Assembly (NCBI RefSeq): GCF_900119365.1
Contig: NZ_FPJO01000025.1
Span: 38,557 to 102,556, forward strand
Origin: Streptomyces atratus
GTDB lineage: Bacteria > Actinomycetota > Actinomycetes > Streptomycetales > Streptomycetaceae
DNA length: 64,000 nt
Direction: 5' to 3'
This document shows, in pieces, positions 10,001-17,892 of the stretch. The first letter of the stretch is position 1. Every line of letters starts with the position of its first letter. Both the position numbers and the translations under genes were made by a program. A model generated the notes under the pieces. That model did not search any database. It saw nothing but the letters and a program-made list of their open reading frames with translations, and had not been told where the DNA came from.

Positions 10001-10660
10001 CGCGACTGGCGCACCGACGCGGACCTCGCCGAGGTCTACACGGTGTGGGGCGGCTACGCCTACGGACGCGAACTCGACGGACGCCCGGCCCGCGAGGAGA
10101 TGGAGACGGCGTACAAGCGGATCGCGGTCGCGGCCAAGAACACCGACACCCGCGAACACGACATCGCCGACTCGGACGACTACTTCCAGTACCACGGCGG
10201 CATGGTGGCCACCGTCCGCGCCCTGCGCGGCACCGCCCCGGAGGCGTACATCGGCGACTCCACCCGCCCCGAGACGGTCCGCACCCGCACTCTGGTGGAG
10301 GAGACCTCACGGGTCTTCCGCGCCCGGGTCGTGAACCCCAAGTGGATCGAGGCGATGCGGCGGCACGGCTACAAGGGCGCCTTCGAGCTGGCCGCCACCG
10401 TCGACTACCTCTTCGGCTACGACGCGACGACGGGCGTGGTCGCCGACTGGATGTACGACAAGCTCACCGAGACGTACGTCCTGGACCCGACCAACCGCGA
10501 GTTCCTCCAGCAGGCCAACCCCTGGGCCCTGCACGGCATCGCGGAACGCCTCCTGGAGGCGGAGTCCCGAGGCATGTGGGCCAAGCCCGACCCGGCGGTC
10601 CTCGAAGCGCTGCGCCAGGCGTACCTGGAGACGGAGGGCAACCTGGAGGGCGAGGACTGA
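7064..10660 (+). CDS. cobN: Cobaltochelatase subunit CobN
   Basis: The 1,198-residue product is the large ATP-dependent cobaltochelatase subunit, which inserts Co(II) into hydrogenobyrinate a,c-diamide with CobS/CobT-type partners. Visible family motifs include YYRAHHMSGNTAFV, LVLSAYPTKHSRIGNAVGLDTP, DAVIHLGKHGNLEWLPGKN and IFGSRPGTYGAGLLQLIDSRDW. I chose the ATG at 7064 (MILLLSTSDTDLL), which has GAGGAAGG upstream. A longer frame from 6911 would translate the riboswitch and is rejected. The ATPase subunits are not in this window. A strong hairpin follows. Confidence 0.96.
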   Translation: MILLLSTSDTDLLSARASDGPVSYRYANPSRLPLQDLPELLDGVDLVVVRLLGGVRAWQDGLDQVLATGRPVVVLTGEQAPDAQLMAASTVPIGIAAEAHAYLAHGGPANLDQLARFLSDTVLLTGHGFAPPAPAPSWGPLERTPRRTDGPVVAVLYYRAHHMSGNTAFVEALCRAVEDAGARALPLYVASLRTPEAELIEELRAADAIVTTVLAAGGTRPAEASAGGDDESWDAGVLSGLDVPILQALCLTGSRTDWEDNDEGVSPLDAASQIAVPEFDGRLITVPFSFKEIDEDGLPAYVADTERAARVAGIAVRHARLRHIPAAEKRIALVLSAYPTKHSRIGNAVGLDTPASAVALLRRLRAEGYDFGTQEVPGLVSGDGDELIRALIEAGGHDQEWLTEEQLARNPVRIPAADYRRWYATLPAELREAVEQHWGPAPGEMFVDRSSNPDGDIVLAALRHGNLLILIQPPRGFGENPIAIYHDPDLPPSHHYLAAYRWIAARADDNGFGADAVIHLGKHGNLEWLPGKNAGLSAACGPDAALGDLPLIYPFLVNDPGEGTQAKRRVHATLVDHLVPPMARADSYGDIARLEQLLDEHAQIAAMDPAKLPAIRAQIWTLIQAARLDHDLGLEDRPEDEGFDEFIMHLDGWLCEIKDAQIRDGLHVLGGAPAGADRVNLVLAILRARQIWGGTASLPGLREALGLDESAATRVTADEAEERARALVQAMEDADWSPDAVAEVAAGHPRAVADILGFAAREVVPRLAATTDELDHTLHALDGGFVPAGPSGSPLRGLVNVLPTGRNFYSVDPKAVPSRLAWETGQALADSLLERYRTDNGDWPTSVGLSLWGTSAMRTAGDDVAEAFALLGVRPVWDDASRRVTGLEAIPPAELGRPRIDVTLRISGFFRDAFPHTIGLLDDAVRLVASLDEPAEQNHVRAHTQADLAGHGDERRATTRIFGSRPGTYGAGLLQLIDSRDWRTDADLAEVYTVWGGYAYGRELDGRPAREEMETAYKRIAVAAKNTDTREHDIADSDDYFQYHGGMVATVRALRGTAPEAYIGDSTRPETVRTRTLVEETSRVFRARVVNPKWIEAMRRHGYKGAFELAATVDYLFGYDATTGVVADWMYDKLTETYVLDPTNREFLQQANPWALHGIAERLLEAESRGMWAKPDPAVLEALRQAYLETEGNLEGED

Positions 10661-10696
10661 CCTCCCGGGACCGGACCACCCGACAGCGGCATACGA

Positions 10697-10730
10697 CCGG
10701 GCCCCGGCCGCAGCAGCGGCCGGGGCCCGG
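10697..10730 (+). terminator. Intrinsic-type terminator after cobN
   Basis: A perfect 14-bp inverted repeat (CCGGGCCCCGGCCG and its complement) with a 6-nt loop CAGCAG lies 37 bp after the cobN stop. There is no T-run, as is usual in Streptomyces terminators. Confidence 0.75.
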
Positions 10731-10903
10731 CCGCCGTCCGGCTGTTCTTCGTGCCGGCCCACATCCTTGTGCCCCGGATGGCGGCGATCGCCGTACTCGG
10801 TTGTTTCCTGCTGCCGCTCGGGAAAGCGTGTGTACGAGTGACACGGCGCCGAGGACACCGCCGCCGGGCATAGTGTCGCCCGTGACGTGGAAGCGATCTA
10901 CGC

Positions 10904-11140
10904 ATGACCGAAAGTGGCAGTCCTCATATCTCGATGCCCAGGATCACCGTGCTGGGAGTGCAGCCCGGTGATCCGCCCTTCCGTCTGGTGGAGATCGACG
11001 GGGAGGTTGTCAGCGCCGCAACATCGATGATGGATGTGCTCAGCGCCGCATCGGCCGCAGGAATCAAGGTCCACGACCTCGACGACCTCGACGTGGTGCG
11101 GTGGGTGGGCGGCGGCAAATATGTCTGGAGGCCGCACTGA
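10904..11140 (+). CDS. Small conserved-looking protein of unknown function
   Basis: This is a 78-residue acidic protein (MTESGSPHISMPRITVLGV...) with no signal peptide or membrane segment. Residues about 11-78 could be one small alpha/beta fold (PFRLVEIDGEVVSAATSMMDVL, then GIKVHDLDDLDVVRWVGGGKYVWRP). Codon use is Streptomyces-like and a GTGGAAG stretch sits upstream. A second start at 10934 (MPRITVLG) is possible. The neighbours (cobN before it and a decayed stretch after it) give no functional clue. I do not recognise a named family. A role as a small accessory or DNA-interacting protein would be a guess. Confidence 0.65.
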   Translation: MTESGSPHISMPRITVLGVQPGDPPFRLVEIDGEVVSAATSMMDVLSAASAAGIKVHDLDDLDVVRWVGGGKYVWRPH

Positions 11141-11717
11141 CAGATCTTCCGTAGCCGACCGTGCGCGACACGGCCGAGTGGTCCGGACACCGTCGCGCCG
11201 GGCCACTGGTCAGCCCCGGTACGGCTCCCAGCTGTCCGACCACACACCGTCGGGATGGCTGTGGCGCAGGCGTTCCCACCGCCGGCCGTCGGTGCTGGTG
11301 AGGACGGCGGAGAAGGTGTCGTGGGGGAGTGGTTCCACGGTGACCCCGCTCGTCGCCACTCCACCCATGGACGACCATGTGGTCCAGTGCCCGGCAGGTG
11401 TCGTTCCAGCGCGTCCACACCGCCCGGTCGGTGCCGATCGCGAATTCCTGAGGTCGATGACCGACTCCTTCGGCGTTGTGCCGACGGCCGACCCGCCGGG
11501 ACGCGTGAACACACCGACGTACGAAAACACCGGCACGTGAACACACCGACAGGCGAACCCGGGCGCGCCGTCATGAGCCGGAGCCGATGGCTCGACCGGC
11601 CCCGAACTCTCCCGTCCCGCGCTGACGTTCCACGCACGTTTCGCTGACGTTTCGCTGACGTCGCGCGTGCGGCCCCGCCGCACCGGGGCCGCACCTGCGG
11701 CGACGGCCTCCGCGGCC
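11141..11717. other. Low-coding spacer with short repeats and a possible ORF remnant
   Basis: No convincing gene fills this stretch. On the minus strand 11210-11368 encodes about 52 residues ending TDGRRWERLRHSHPDGVWSDSWEPYRG, which reads like real protein but lacks a ribosome binding site and a matching upstream part, so it may be a gene remnant. There are short direct repeats: CGTGAACACACCGAC at 11502-11516 and again at 11537-11551, and an 11-bp unit GTTTCGCTGAC in tandem near 11637-11659. Confidence 0.4.
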
Positions 11718-12728
11718 TCAGGCCAGCGATGCCGCGCGGGCGGGGTCTATGGCGTACTGGAGAGGCTGGTCATGTATAAAGCGTCGGAGTTCGTCGAGCA
11801 CAAGCTCTCCGAGACGATGACGTTCGGCCCCGAGGGCACCGCCGAGGTGGGGTGTCAGGACCACGTTGGGAAGGGTGAAGAGTGGCGAGTCATGGGCGGG
11901 AGGCTCCGGGTGCGTGACATCGAGTACGGCGGTGAGGTCGGGTCTGGCGCGCAGGACCTCCGCCGCGGCGGTCTCGTCGACGAGCGCGCCACGCGCGGTG
12001 TTGATCAGCGTCGCGCCCGGCCCCAGGGAGTTCAGCAGCCGTGCCCCGATCGTGCCGCGGGTCTCGGGCAGGAGGGGGGCGTGGAGACTGACGACCTGGC
12101 TGGTGGCGAACAGTTCCTCGATACCGACGAGCCGGACGCCCGTCCGCCGGGCGGTGTCCGGGGAGGCGAGGGGATCCGTGGCGAGGACCTCGATGTCGAA
12201 ACGGCCGAGGTGGGACGCGACGAGACGGCCGATGTGCCCGAGCCCCAGCAGGCCCACGCGTGACCGGTAGGCCCCCGGCACCTGGGGGTTGTGGGGGAAG
12301 CGACGACTGTTCGCCACCTCCCGGGTGATGCGGTGGACCTGCTTCAGCCCGAGGAGGACCTGGGCGAGGGTGAACTCCGCCACCGGGATCGCGTTGGCCG
12401 GGGCGGCGGAGACGATCGGGATGCCACGCGCCCAGAACGCGGGTGTGGTCAGGTGCCGCACGGAACCCGCGGCGACGAGGACCGCCCGCAACCGAGGGGC
12501 GTGCGAGAGGAGGGCGGCATCGAGTACGGGCGCACCCCAGCCCGTGAGCAGGACATCCACCTGCCGCAACACATCGGGATCCGCGTCGAGTTGCTCCCGC
12601 GTGAGGGGAGGGCCCTGCAGGTGTACGAGACGTTCGACTTCGGTCAGGACCTCAGGGGGGTAGACGTCCGCCCTGCGTTCTTCCTCCATGACCAACAGGG
12701 CTGTCGGCCTGCGTGCCGGCTCGTTCAT
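11718..12728 (-). CDS. D-isomer-specific 2-hydroxyacid dehydrogenase
   Basis: This 336-residue NAD-dependent dehydrogenase has a Rossmann core with GLLGLGHIGRLVASHLGRF, the substrate/NAD arginine region INTARGALVDETAA, the glutamate region VLDVTHPEPPAHDSPL and the catalytic histidine in LTPHLGG. It should interconvert a 2-keto and a D-2-hydroxy acid; the substrate is not predictable. The ATG at 12728 has GAGGAG about 7 nt upstream. It points away from the carbohydrate ABC transporter operon. Such enzymes often sit beside sugar loci, where they may reduce keto-acid products, but the link here is by position only. Confidence 0.9.
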   Translation of the reverse strand: MNEPARRPTALLVMEEERRADVYPPEVLTEVERLVHLQGPPLTREQLDADPDVLRQVDVLLTGWGAPVLDAALLSHAPRLRAVLVAAGSVRHLTTPAFWARGIPIVSAAPANAIPVAEFTLAQVLLGLKQVHRITREVANSRRFPHNPQVPGAYRSRVGLLGLGHIGRLVASHLGRFDIEVLATDPLASPDTARRTGVRLVGIEELFATSQVVSLHAPLLPETRGTIGARLLNSLGPGATLINTARGALVDETAAAEVLRARPDLTAVLDVTHPEPPAHDSPLFTLPNVVLTPHLGGALGAERHRLGELVLDELRRFIHDQPLQYAIDPARAASLA

Positions 12729-13140
12729 GACGTAACGCTCCTCAGCTCCTCGCTGACAGACCATCAGCGAATCGACCCGTGAGCCCTGATCGGGCGCGTG
12801 GGGAAATGTCTGACCGGATGTTGAAGATTGGCGCTGCTTGTTCGTTGCCTTGGCCAGCGTGCTTGCAGCACGATACATCGGATGATTGAAAGGGCCTCGG
12901 GTGAAGCTCGGTCATCCGGTGCTTGCTGTCCCGGCCGCTGTCGCATTCGGATGTGCTCGGCGTGCGGGCGGCCAGTCTTCTCCCTGGACGTCCAAACTAC
13001 CGGTACACCAGGTGCTTTCGCAGTGTGGTCGATGGTGTTCGGTCCTGCTGTGGAGGTGTCGGGTGGTGGGGGTCGAGCGCGGGGATGTGCCCGGCAAGGC
13101 TCTTGTGGGTCGGTGCGAGACTTTTGCATTCATCGGACTA
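12729..13140. other. Long divergent intergenic region
   Basis: This stretch of about 410 bp separates the dehydrogenase from the ABC transporter operon. It has lower GC than its surroundings and stops in all frames in short order. Open frames across it are compositionally unlike Streptomyces genes. It presumably holds the dehydrogenase promoter on the minus strand. I could not identify a gene or RNA in it. Confidence 0.5.
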
Positions 13141-13186
13141 TTGACCGAAGGATTCGGGCACAGCTAGCGTCCCAGCAAGCGCTTTC
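13141..13186 (+). promoter_or_regulatory. Candidate promoter and LacI-type operator of the polysaccharide locus
   Basis: A -35 like TTGACC (13141-13146) and a -10 like TAGCGT (13165-13170) are spaced 18 bp. Immediately downstream, at 13175-13186, is GCAAGCGCTTTC. Its centre AAGCGCTT is a perfect palindrome that matches the CG-centred half-sites of LacI-family operators. The position would put the operator on the transcription start. The binding-protein ATG follows at 13223. Confidence 0.6.
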
Positions 13187-13222
13187 CAGGCCAGCTGTGA
13201 TGCGGCGAAAACAGGAGTTGTC

Positions 13223-14551
13223 ATGCAGAGATCGCGGTGGATCGGTGCGGGTGTTCTCGCTTCCGCACTGGTCCTCACCAGCTGTACATCGGGGCCTGCG
13301 GGAGTGGATGCCAAGCAGAACTCGAAGGCACCGCTCGAACTGTGGACCCGGACGACACCGGGCGGACCGGGAGAGCAGGGAGCGATCAAACTCGCTGCCG
13401 CCTTCGAGAAGGCCACGGGTTACAAGGTCAAGGTCACTGCGATCTTCGACGACTTCGAGACCAAGCTGCAGCAGCGCGCCGCGCAGAAGAACCTGCCTGA
13501 CATCGTCATGAACGATGTGACGCAGCTCGGTGCCATGCACAGCCAGGGCCTGCTGCGCGAGATCGACCTGGACAAGATCAAGAACAGCAAGCAGGCGGTC
13601 GGCCAGGGGCTGGACTCCGGCAAGAGCGTGGACGGGAAGCAGTTCGGCCTGCCGTACTCGGCACAGGCGTCCGCGCTGCTCATCCGCAAGGACTGGCGGG
13701 AGAAGCTGAAGCTCGAAGTCCCCAGGAGCTGGGACGACTTCGCCGCGATGGCCGAGGCGTTCACCACCAAGGACCCCGACGGCGACGGAAAGAAGAACAC
13801 GTACGGCCTCGCCGCCCCGCTGTCCACCAAGCGCGGATACGCCTCCTGGTACTTCTCCAACTTCCTCTGGGCCGCGGGCGGAGACTTCATCACCGAGACC
13901 GGGGACGGCAAGTACAAGCCCGCGATGACCACGGAGGAATCGGTCCGGGCCGTGCAGTGGTTCCGCGACCTCGGCTGCAAGTCCAAGGTCATCCAGCCGG
14001 GCGCCGTCACCATGGAGACCCCGCCCACCAACGAGACCTTCGAGGCCGGCCGGACCGGCATGTTCGTCGTCGGACCGTACCTGCTGCCCCGCTTCGACGA
14101 GACCCTCGGCAAGGACAAGTACGAGGTGGTGCCGATGCCCAAGGGGCCGACGGACGCCACCGTGCTCGCCGAGGGCGGGTCCGTCTACCTGATGGCCGGC
14201 TCCGAGAACATGGTGGGCCAGGACGCCTTCGCCGACTTCGCCATCTCCGCCGAGGGCCAGAAGACCGGCATGGCGGGCGACACCGGCTTCACCGTGCAGC
14301 TGCCCGTCAACAAGACGGTGGACATCTCCAAGGTCCGCCCCGACCCCCGCTGGAAGACCTACGCCGAGATCTACCAGGAATCCGGCCGGTACGCGCCGTC
14401 CATTCCGAACTGGACCCCGGTGCGGCAGACGACCGCCGAGAGCGTCAACGCGCTGATGGCCGACTGCGGTCTGGACACCGGGACCAAGCTGAAGGAGCTC
14501 GACAAGCAGCTCGCCGACATCCTCAAGGAACAGGGAATCGCCGCGTCATGA
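13223..14551 (+). CDS. Carbohydrate ABC transporter substrate-binding lipoprotein
   Basis: This 442-residue extracellular solute-binding protein (family 1 type) has a lipoprotein signal ending in the lipobox LTSC near residue 20. The mature protein starts ELWTRTTPGGPGEQGAIKLAAAFEKATGYKVKV and has the typical DIVMNDVTQLG, RTGMFVVGPYL and GGSVYLMAGSENMVGQDAFADFAIS segments. It should bind an oligosaccharide outside the membrane and pass it to the two downstream permeases. The ATG at 13223 has AGGAG 5 nt upstream. No ATPase gene is in the locus; Streptomyces importers of this type usually use the shared ATPase MsiK. Confidence 0.93.
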   Translation: MQRSRWIGAGVLASALVLTSCTSGPAGVDAKQNSKAPLELWTRTTPGGPGEQGAIKLAAAFEKATGYKVKVTAIFDDFETKLQQRAAQKNLPDIVMNDVTQLGAMHSQGLLREIDLDKIKNSKQAVGQGLDSGKSVDGKQFGLPYSAQASALLIRKDWREKLKLEVPRSWDDFAAMAEAFTTKDPDGDGKKNTYGLAAPLSTKRGYASWYFSNFLWAAGGDFITETGDGKYKPAMTTEESVRAVQWFRDLGCKSKVIQPGAVTMETPPTNETFEAGRTGMFVVGPYLLPRFDETLGKDKYEVVPMPKGPTDATVLAEGGSVYLMAGSENMVGQDAFADFAISAEGQKTGMAGDTGFTVQLPVNKTVDISKVRPDPRWKTYAEIYQESGRYAPSIPNWTPVRQTTAESVNALMADCGLDTGTKLKELDKQLADILKEQGIAAS

Positions 14552-15519
14552 GTCTTGACCAGGCGGATCCGGCCGCCCCCCCGGCGGCCGGGCCCGCCAC
14601 CCGGAAATCGGGCCGCGCGGCCGGCGGGGCCGCCGGCCGCCGGGGGCACGACCGCCGGGCGGGCCGGTGGTGGACGCCGTGGCTGTTCCTCGCCCCGGCA
14701 CTGCTCCTCTTCCTGTACTTCAAGTTCATCCCCATGGTCAGCGCGCTGACCATGTCCTTCCAGGACGTCCAGCCCTACCTCGGCAACAAGTGGGTCGGCA
14801 CCGAGAACTACTCCACGGTCCTCCAGTCCGACGGCTTCCGCGAGGCCGCCTGGCACACCGTGGTCCTCGCCGCCGGGCAGACGGCCGGCTCGATGGCCCT
14901 CGGCCTCGTACTCGCGCTGCTGATGGAGGGCCAGGGGCGCCGGCTGGGATTCGTGCGCTCCGCGGCGTTCCTGCCGGTCGTGGTGCCGATCGCGGTCGTC
15001 GCCGAACTGTGGCGGATCATGTACCACCCGACGTCGGACGGCATGCTCAACTCCATCCTCGGTCTGGTGGGACTGGGCCCCTCGGGATTCATCAACGACC
15101 CCGACACATCGATGGCCTCCATCATGCTCACCGGCATCTGGCGGGGCGCCCCCTACGACATGATGATCTTCCTCGCCGGCCTCACCAGCGTGGACCGCGG
15201 TCTGTACGAGGCCGCGAAGGTCGACGGCGCCTCCAGACTGCAACGGGTCTGGCATGTGACGGTGCCCGGACTGCGGTCGGTGTTCTCGATCCTGTTCATC
15301 CTCGCCGCGATCCGCGGACTGCGCGTGTTCACCGAGGTTTTCCTGCTCACCAACGGTGGGCCCGACGGCTCCACCGAGGTCGTGATGACTCTGATCTACA
15401 AGCTCGGGCTGGAGCAGAACAGACTCGGCGTCGGCGCGGCGGGAGCCGTCCTGCTGTTCATCGCGACGCTGATCCTGACAGTCGTCGTCCACCTGCTGCG
15501 ACGGAGAGAGAGCAAATGA
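14548..15519 (+). CDS. Sugar ABC transporter permease (MalF-like)
   Basis: This 323-residue inner-membrane protein has about six hydrophobic segments, the first being WTPWLFLAPALLLFLYFKFIPMVSALTMSF. The conserved EAA loop is ...YEAAKVDGASRLQRVWHVTVPGL. It pairs with the next gene to form the sugar channel. The ATG overlaps the stop of the binding protein (ATGA), so they are coupled. A long N-terminal low-complexity stretch (A/P/G/R-rich, residues about 8-40) precedes the first membrane helix. Confidence 0.93.
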   Translation: MSLDQADPAAPPAAGPATRKSGRAAGGAAGRRGHDRRAGRWWTPWLFLAPALLLFLYFKFIPMVSALTMSFQDVQPYLGNKWVGTENYSTVLQSDGFREAAWHTVVLAAGQTAGSMALGLVLALLMEGQGRRLGFVRSAAFLPVVVPIAVVAELWRIMYHPTSDGMLNSILGLVGLGPSGFINDPDTSMASIMLTGIWRGAPYDMMIFLAGLTSVDRGLYEAAKVDGASRLQRVWHVTVPGLRSVFSILFILAAIRGLRVFTEVFLLTNGGPDGSTEVVMTLIYKLGLEQNRLGVGAAGAVLLFIATLILTVVVHLLRRRESK

Positions 15520-16382
15520 ACGCGCCGACCGAGACCGCGCTGGGCCTGACGGAGAGCAGGAGTCCGGGCGGGCGGATCCTGAAGGCCGTCACCTACCTGC
15601 TGGTCCTGATCGTCTTCGCAGGGCCCCTGCTGGCCCTGCTGGTCAGCGCCTTCAGCCAGGTCAAGGACCCGACACAGCTGAGCGTCATCCCCTCGGGCGC
15701 CACCCTGGACAACTTCCGGATCGCCTTCGACCAGGGCGTGCTCGCGTACCTGCTGAACTCCTTCTTCGTGGTCGGCTTCGGCCTGCTGCTCCAGGTGGCC
15801 GTCTCCGTACTGGCCGGATACGCCCTGGCCAGGAAGGTCTTCCCGGGGATGACGCTGGTGCTCGTCGCCATCCTGGCGACGCTGATGCTGCCCGAGGAGA
15901 TCCTGGCCCTCCCGCTGTCCGTGATCCTCTCCGACCTGCCGGTCGTCCACTTCAACCTCATCGGCACCCTGGCCGGAATGATCGTCCCGCTGGGTGCCTG
16001 GGGATTCTCCATCCTCGTGATGACCGAGTTCATGAAGGACGTGCCCCGGGAACTCGAAGAGGCCGCCCGCATCGACGGCGCCGGTGACCTGCGCATCTTC
16101 GCCCAGATCATCCTGCCGATGTGCAAGCCCGCACTCGGGGTCATCGGAGTCTTCGGCTTCACCATGATCTGGGACCAGTACCTGCTGCCCCTCCTGGTCT
16201 CCACCGACTCCTCCTCGTACACGCTCCCGCTGGCGCTGCGGACCCTGCGGATCGACCCCGCCGTCACTCCCGGAGTGGTGATGGCCGCCTCCCTGCTGGC
16301 GCTGCTCCCCTCCGTGATCGTCTTCCTGTTCTTCCAGCGTTCCTTCGTGCACGGTCTGTCCTCCGGCGCCCTGAAGGGCTGA
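15516..16382 (+). CDS. Sugar ABC transporter permease (MalG-like)
   Basis: This 288-residue permease has six predicted membrane spans (ILKAVTYLLVLIVFAGPLLALLVSAF first) and an EAA loop ELEEAARIDGAGDLRIFAQIILPMCKPAL. It completes the importer with the preceding permease and binding protein. Its ATG overlaps the upstream stop and GGAGAGAG lies just upstream. The fucosidase follows after 96 bp, probably in the same transcript. Confidence 0.94.
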   Translation: MNAPTETALGLTESRSPGGRILKAVTYLLVLIVFAGPLLALLVSAFSQVKDPTQLSVIPSGATLDNFRIAFDQGVLAYLLNSFFVVGFGLLLQVAVSVLAGYALARKVFPGMTLVLVAILATLMLPEEILALPLSVILSDLPVVHFNLIGTLAGMIVPLGAWGFSILVMTEFMKDVPRELEEAARIDGAGDLRIFAQIILPMCKPALGVIGVFGFTMIWDQYLLPLLVSTDSSSYTLPLALRTLRIDPAVTPGVVMAASLLALLPSVIVFLFFQRSFVHGLSSGALKG

Positions 16383-16478
16383 CCGGCAGGCCGTCCGCAC
16401 ACGAACCCCCGTACCACCAGCCCTCCGGCGGCGCACCGAACACGCCACCGGACGCCGACGACAAGGAACGATGCCCCC

Positions 16479-17801
16479 ATGACCCCGAGCGCCGAGACCC
16501 CGGCTCCCGCGCCCGCCCCGGACACGACCTGGTTCACCACCGACCGGTTCGGCATGTTCGTCCACTGGGGCCTGTACTCGCTCCCCGCACGGCACGAGTG
16601 GGTCAAGAACCGCGAGAAGCTGACCGACGAGCAGTACCAGGTCTATTTCGACCACTTCGACCCCGACCGCTACGACCCGGTCCGGTGGGCCAGGGCCGCG
16701 AGGGCGGCGGGCATGCGGTACGTCGTCCTGACCACCAAGCACCACGACGGCTTCTGCCTGTGGGACAGCGCCCTCACCGAATACAAGGTCACCAACACCC
16801 CGCACGGCCGCGACCTCGTCGGACCGTTCGTCGAGGCGTGCCGCGCCGAAGGGCTCAAGGTCGGCCTCTACTACTCCCTCATCGACTGGCACCACCCGTC
16901 GTTTCCGGTGGACGGAACCCATCCGCAGCGCGACGACGAGGAGTTCAAGGCCGCGGCCGCCGGCCGGGACATCCGCGAGTACCAGCGCTACCTGCACGGC
17001 CAGGTCCGCGAGCTGCTGACGTCCTTCGGCCGCGTGGACTACCTGTTCTTCGACTTCTCGTACGCGGGCCGGATCTGGTGGGGCGGCAAGGGAGCGGACG
17101 ACTGGGACTCCCCGAAGCTGCTGTCGATGGTCCGCGAACTCCAGCCGCACATCCTCGTCAACGACCGGACCGGCCTGCCCGGCGACTTCATCACCCCCGA
17201 GCAATACCAGCCCTCGGGCCCCATGACCAAGGACGGCCGCCCCGTGCTGTGGGAGGCATGCCAGACGCTCAACGGGAGCTGGGGCTACGACCGCGACAAC
17301 CTGGACCACAAGAGCGCCGACCTGCTGATCCGCATGCTGGTCGACGGGGTCTCCAAGGGCGGCAACCTGCTGCTCAACGTCGGCCCGACCGGCCGCGGAG
17401 ACCTCGAACCGCGTGCCGTCGCCGTCCTCGGGGAGATCGGCCGGTGGATGGACCTGCACGAGCGGTCGGTCCGCGGCTGCGGCCCGTCCCCGTACACCGC
17501 ACCCGCCGAATGCCGCTACACCCAGCGCGGCGACCGGCTCTACGTCCACCTGTTCGCCTGGCCGCTGCGCCATCTGCACCTGCCGGGACTCGCCGGCCGG
17601 GTGCGCTACGCCCAGTTGCTGAACGACGCCTCCGAGATCACCCAGGTCCACATCGACCCGGACCGGGCCGCGCTCAACACCGAAATGGGCGGGCAGCCCG
17701 TCGGAACGCTCACGCTGGAGATCCCCGTCCAGCGCCCCGACACCGCCGTGCCTGTCATCGAGCTGTTCCTGGACACTCCGGCCGACCCGGCCGACGGCTG
17801 A
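16479..17801 (+). CDS. Alpha-L-fucosidase (GH29)
   Basis: This 440-residue GH29 enzyme has the family N-terminus WFTTDRFGMFVHWGLYSLPARHEWV, then RYVVLTTKHHDGFCLWDS, then GLKVGLYYSLIDWHHP. In RVDYLFFDFSYAGR, Asp192 sits where the GH29 nucleophile is found. NLLLNVGPTGRGDLEP closes the catalytic domain, followed by a small beta domain. No signal peptide is visible, so it is probably cytoplasmic and acts on imported oligosaccharides. It lies between the importer and the two exported lyases, which points to a fucose-decorated polymer as one substrate. Retaining exo-fucosidase activity is inferred from the family. Confidence 0.93.
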   Translation: MTPSAETPAPAPAPDTTWFTTDRFGMFVHWGLYSLPARHEWVKNREKLTDEQYQVYFDHFDPDRYDPVRWARAARAAGMRYVVLTTKHHDGFCLWDSALTEYKVTNTPHGRDLVGPFVEACRAEGLKVGLYYSLIDWHHPSFPVDGTHPQRDDEEFKAAAAGRDIREYQRYLHGQVRELLTSFGRVDYLFFDFSYAGRIWWGGKGADDWDSPKLLSMVRELQPHILVNDRTGLPGDFITPEQYQPSGPMTKDGRPVLWEACQTLNGSWGYDRDNLDHKSADLLIRMLVDGVSKGGNLLLNVGPTGRGDLEPRAVAVLGEIGRWMDLHERSVRGCGPSPYTAPAECRYTQRGDRLYVHLFAWPLRHLHLPGLAGRVRYAQLLNDASEITQVHIDPDRAALNTEMGGQPVGTLTLEIPVQRPDTAVPVIELFLDTPADPADG

Positions 17802-17817
17802 GCCCACCGACCACTCA

Positions 17818-17848
17818 CCGGCGGTCGGCCGATGCGGCCGACCGCCGG
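17818..17848 (+). terminator. Hairpin between fucosidase and first lyase
   Basis: A 13-bp perfect stem (CCGGCGGTCGGCC and its complement) with loop GATGC starts 17 bp after the fucosidase stop. It may stop or attenuate transcription before the lyase genes. No T-run is present. Confidence 0.5.
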
Positions 17849-17892
17849 GACGGGCCCGGCTCCCGATCCACCACCACACTCACGGAGGCATC

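Noticed and set aside
12828..13511. A plus-strand gene upstream of the sugar-binding lipoprotein
   Set aside because: The protein has poor composition and overlaps the promoter region and the start of the well-supported binding protein gene in another frame.
15396..17879. A minus-strand open frame of 827 codons opposite the permease and fucosidase
   Set aside because: It is antisense to two solid genes, and its protein is Q/G/D/E-rich without any domain. It is a GC shadow.
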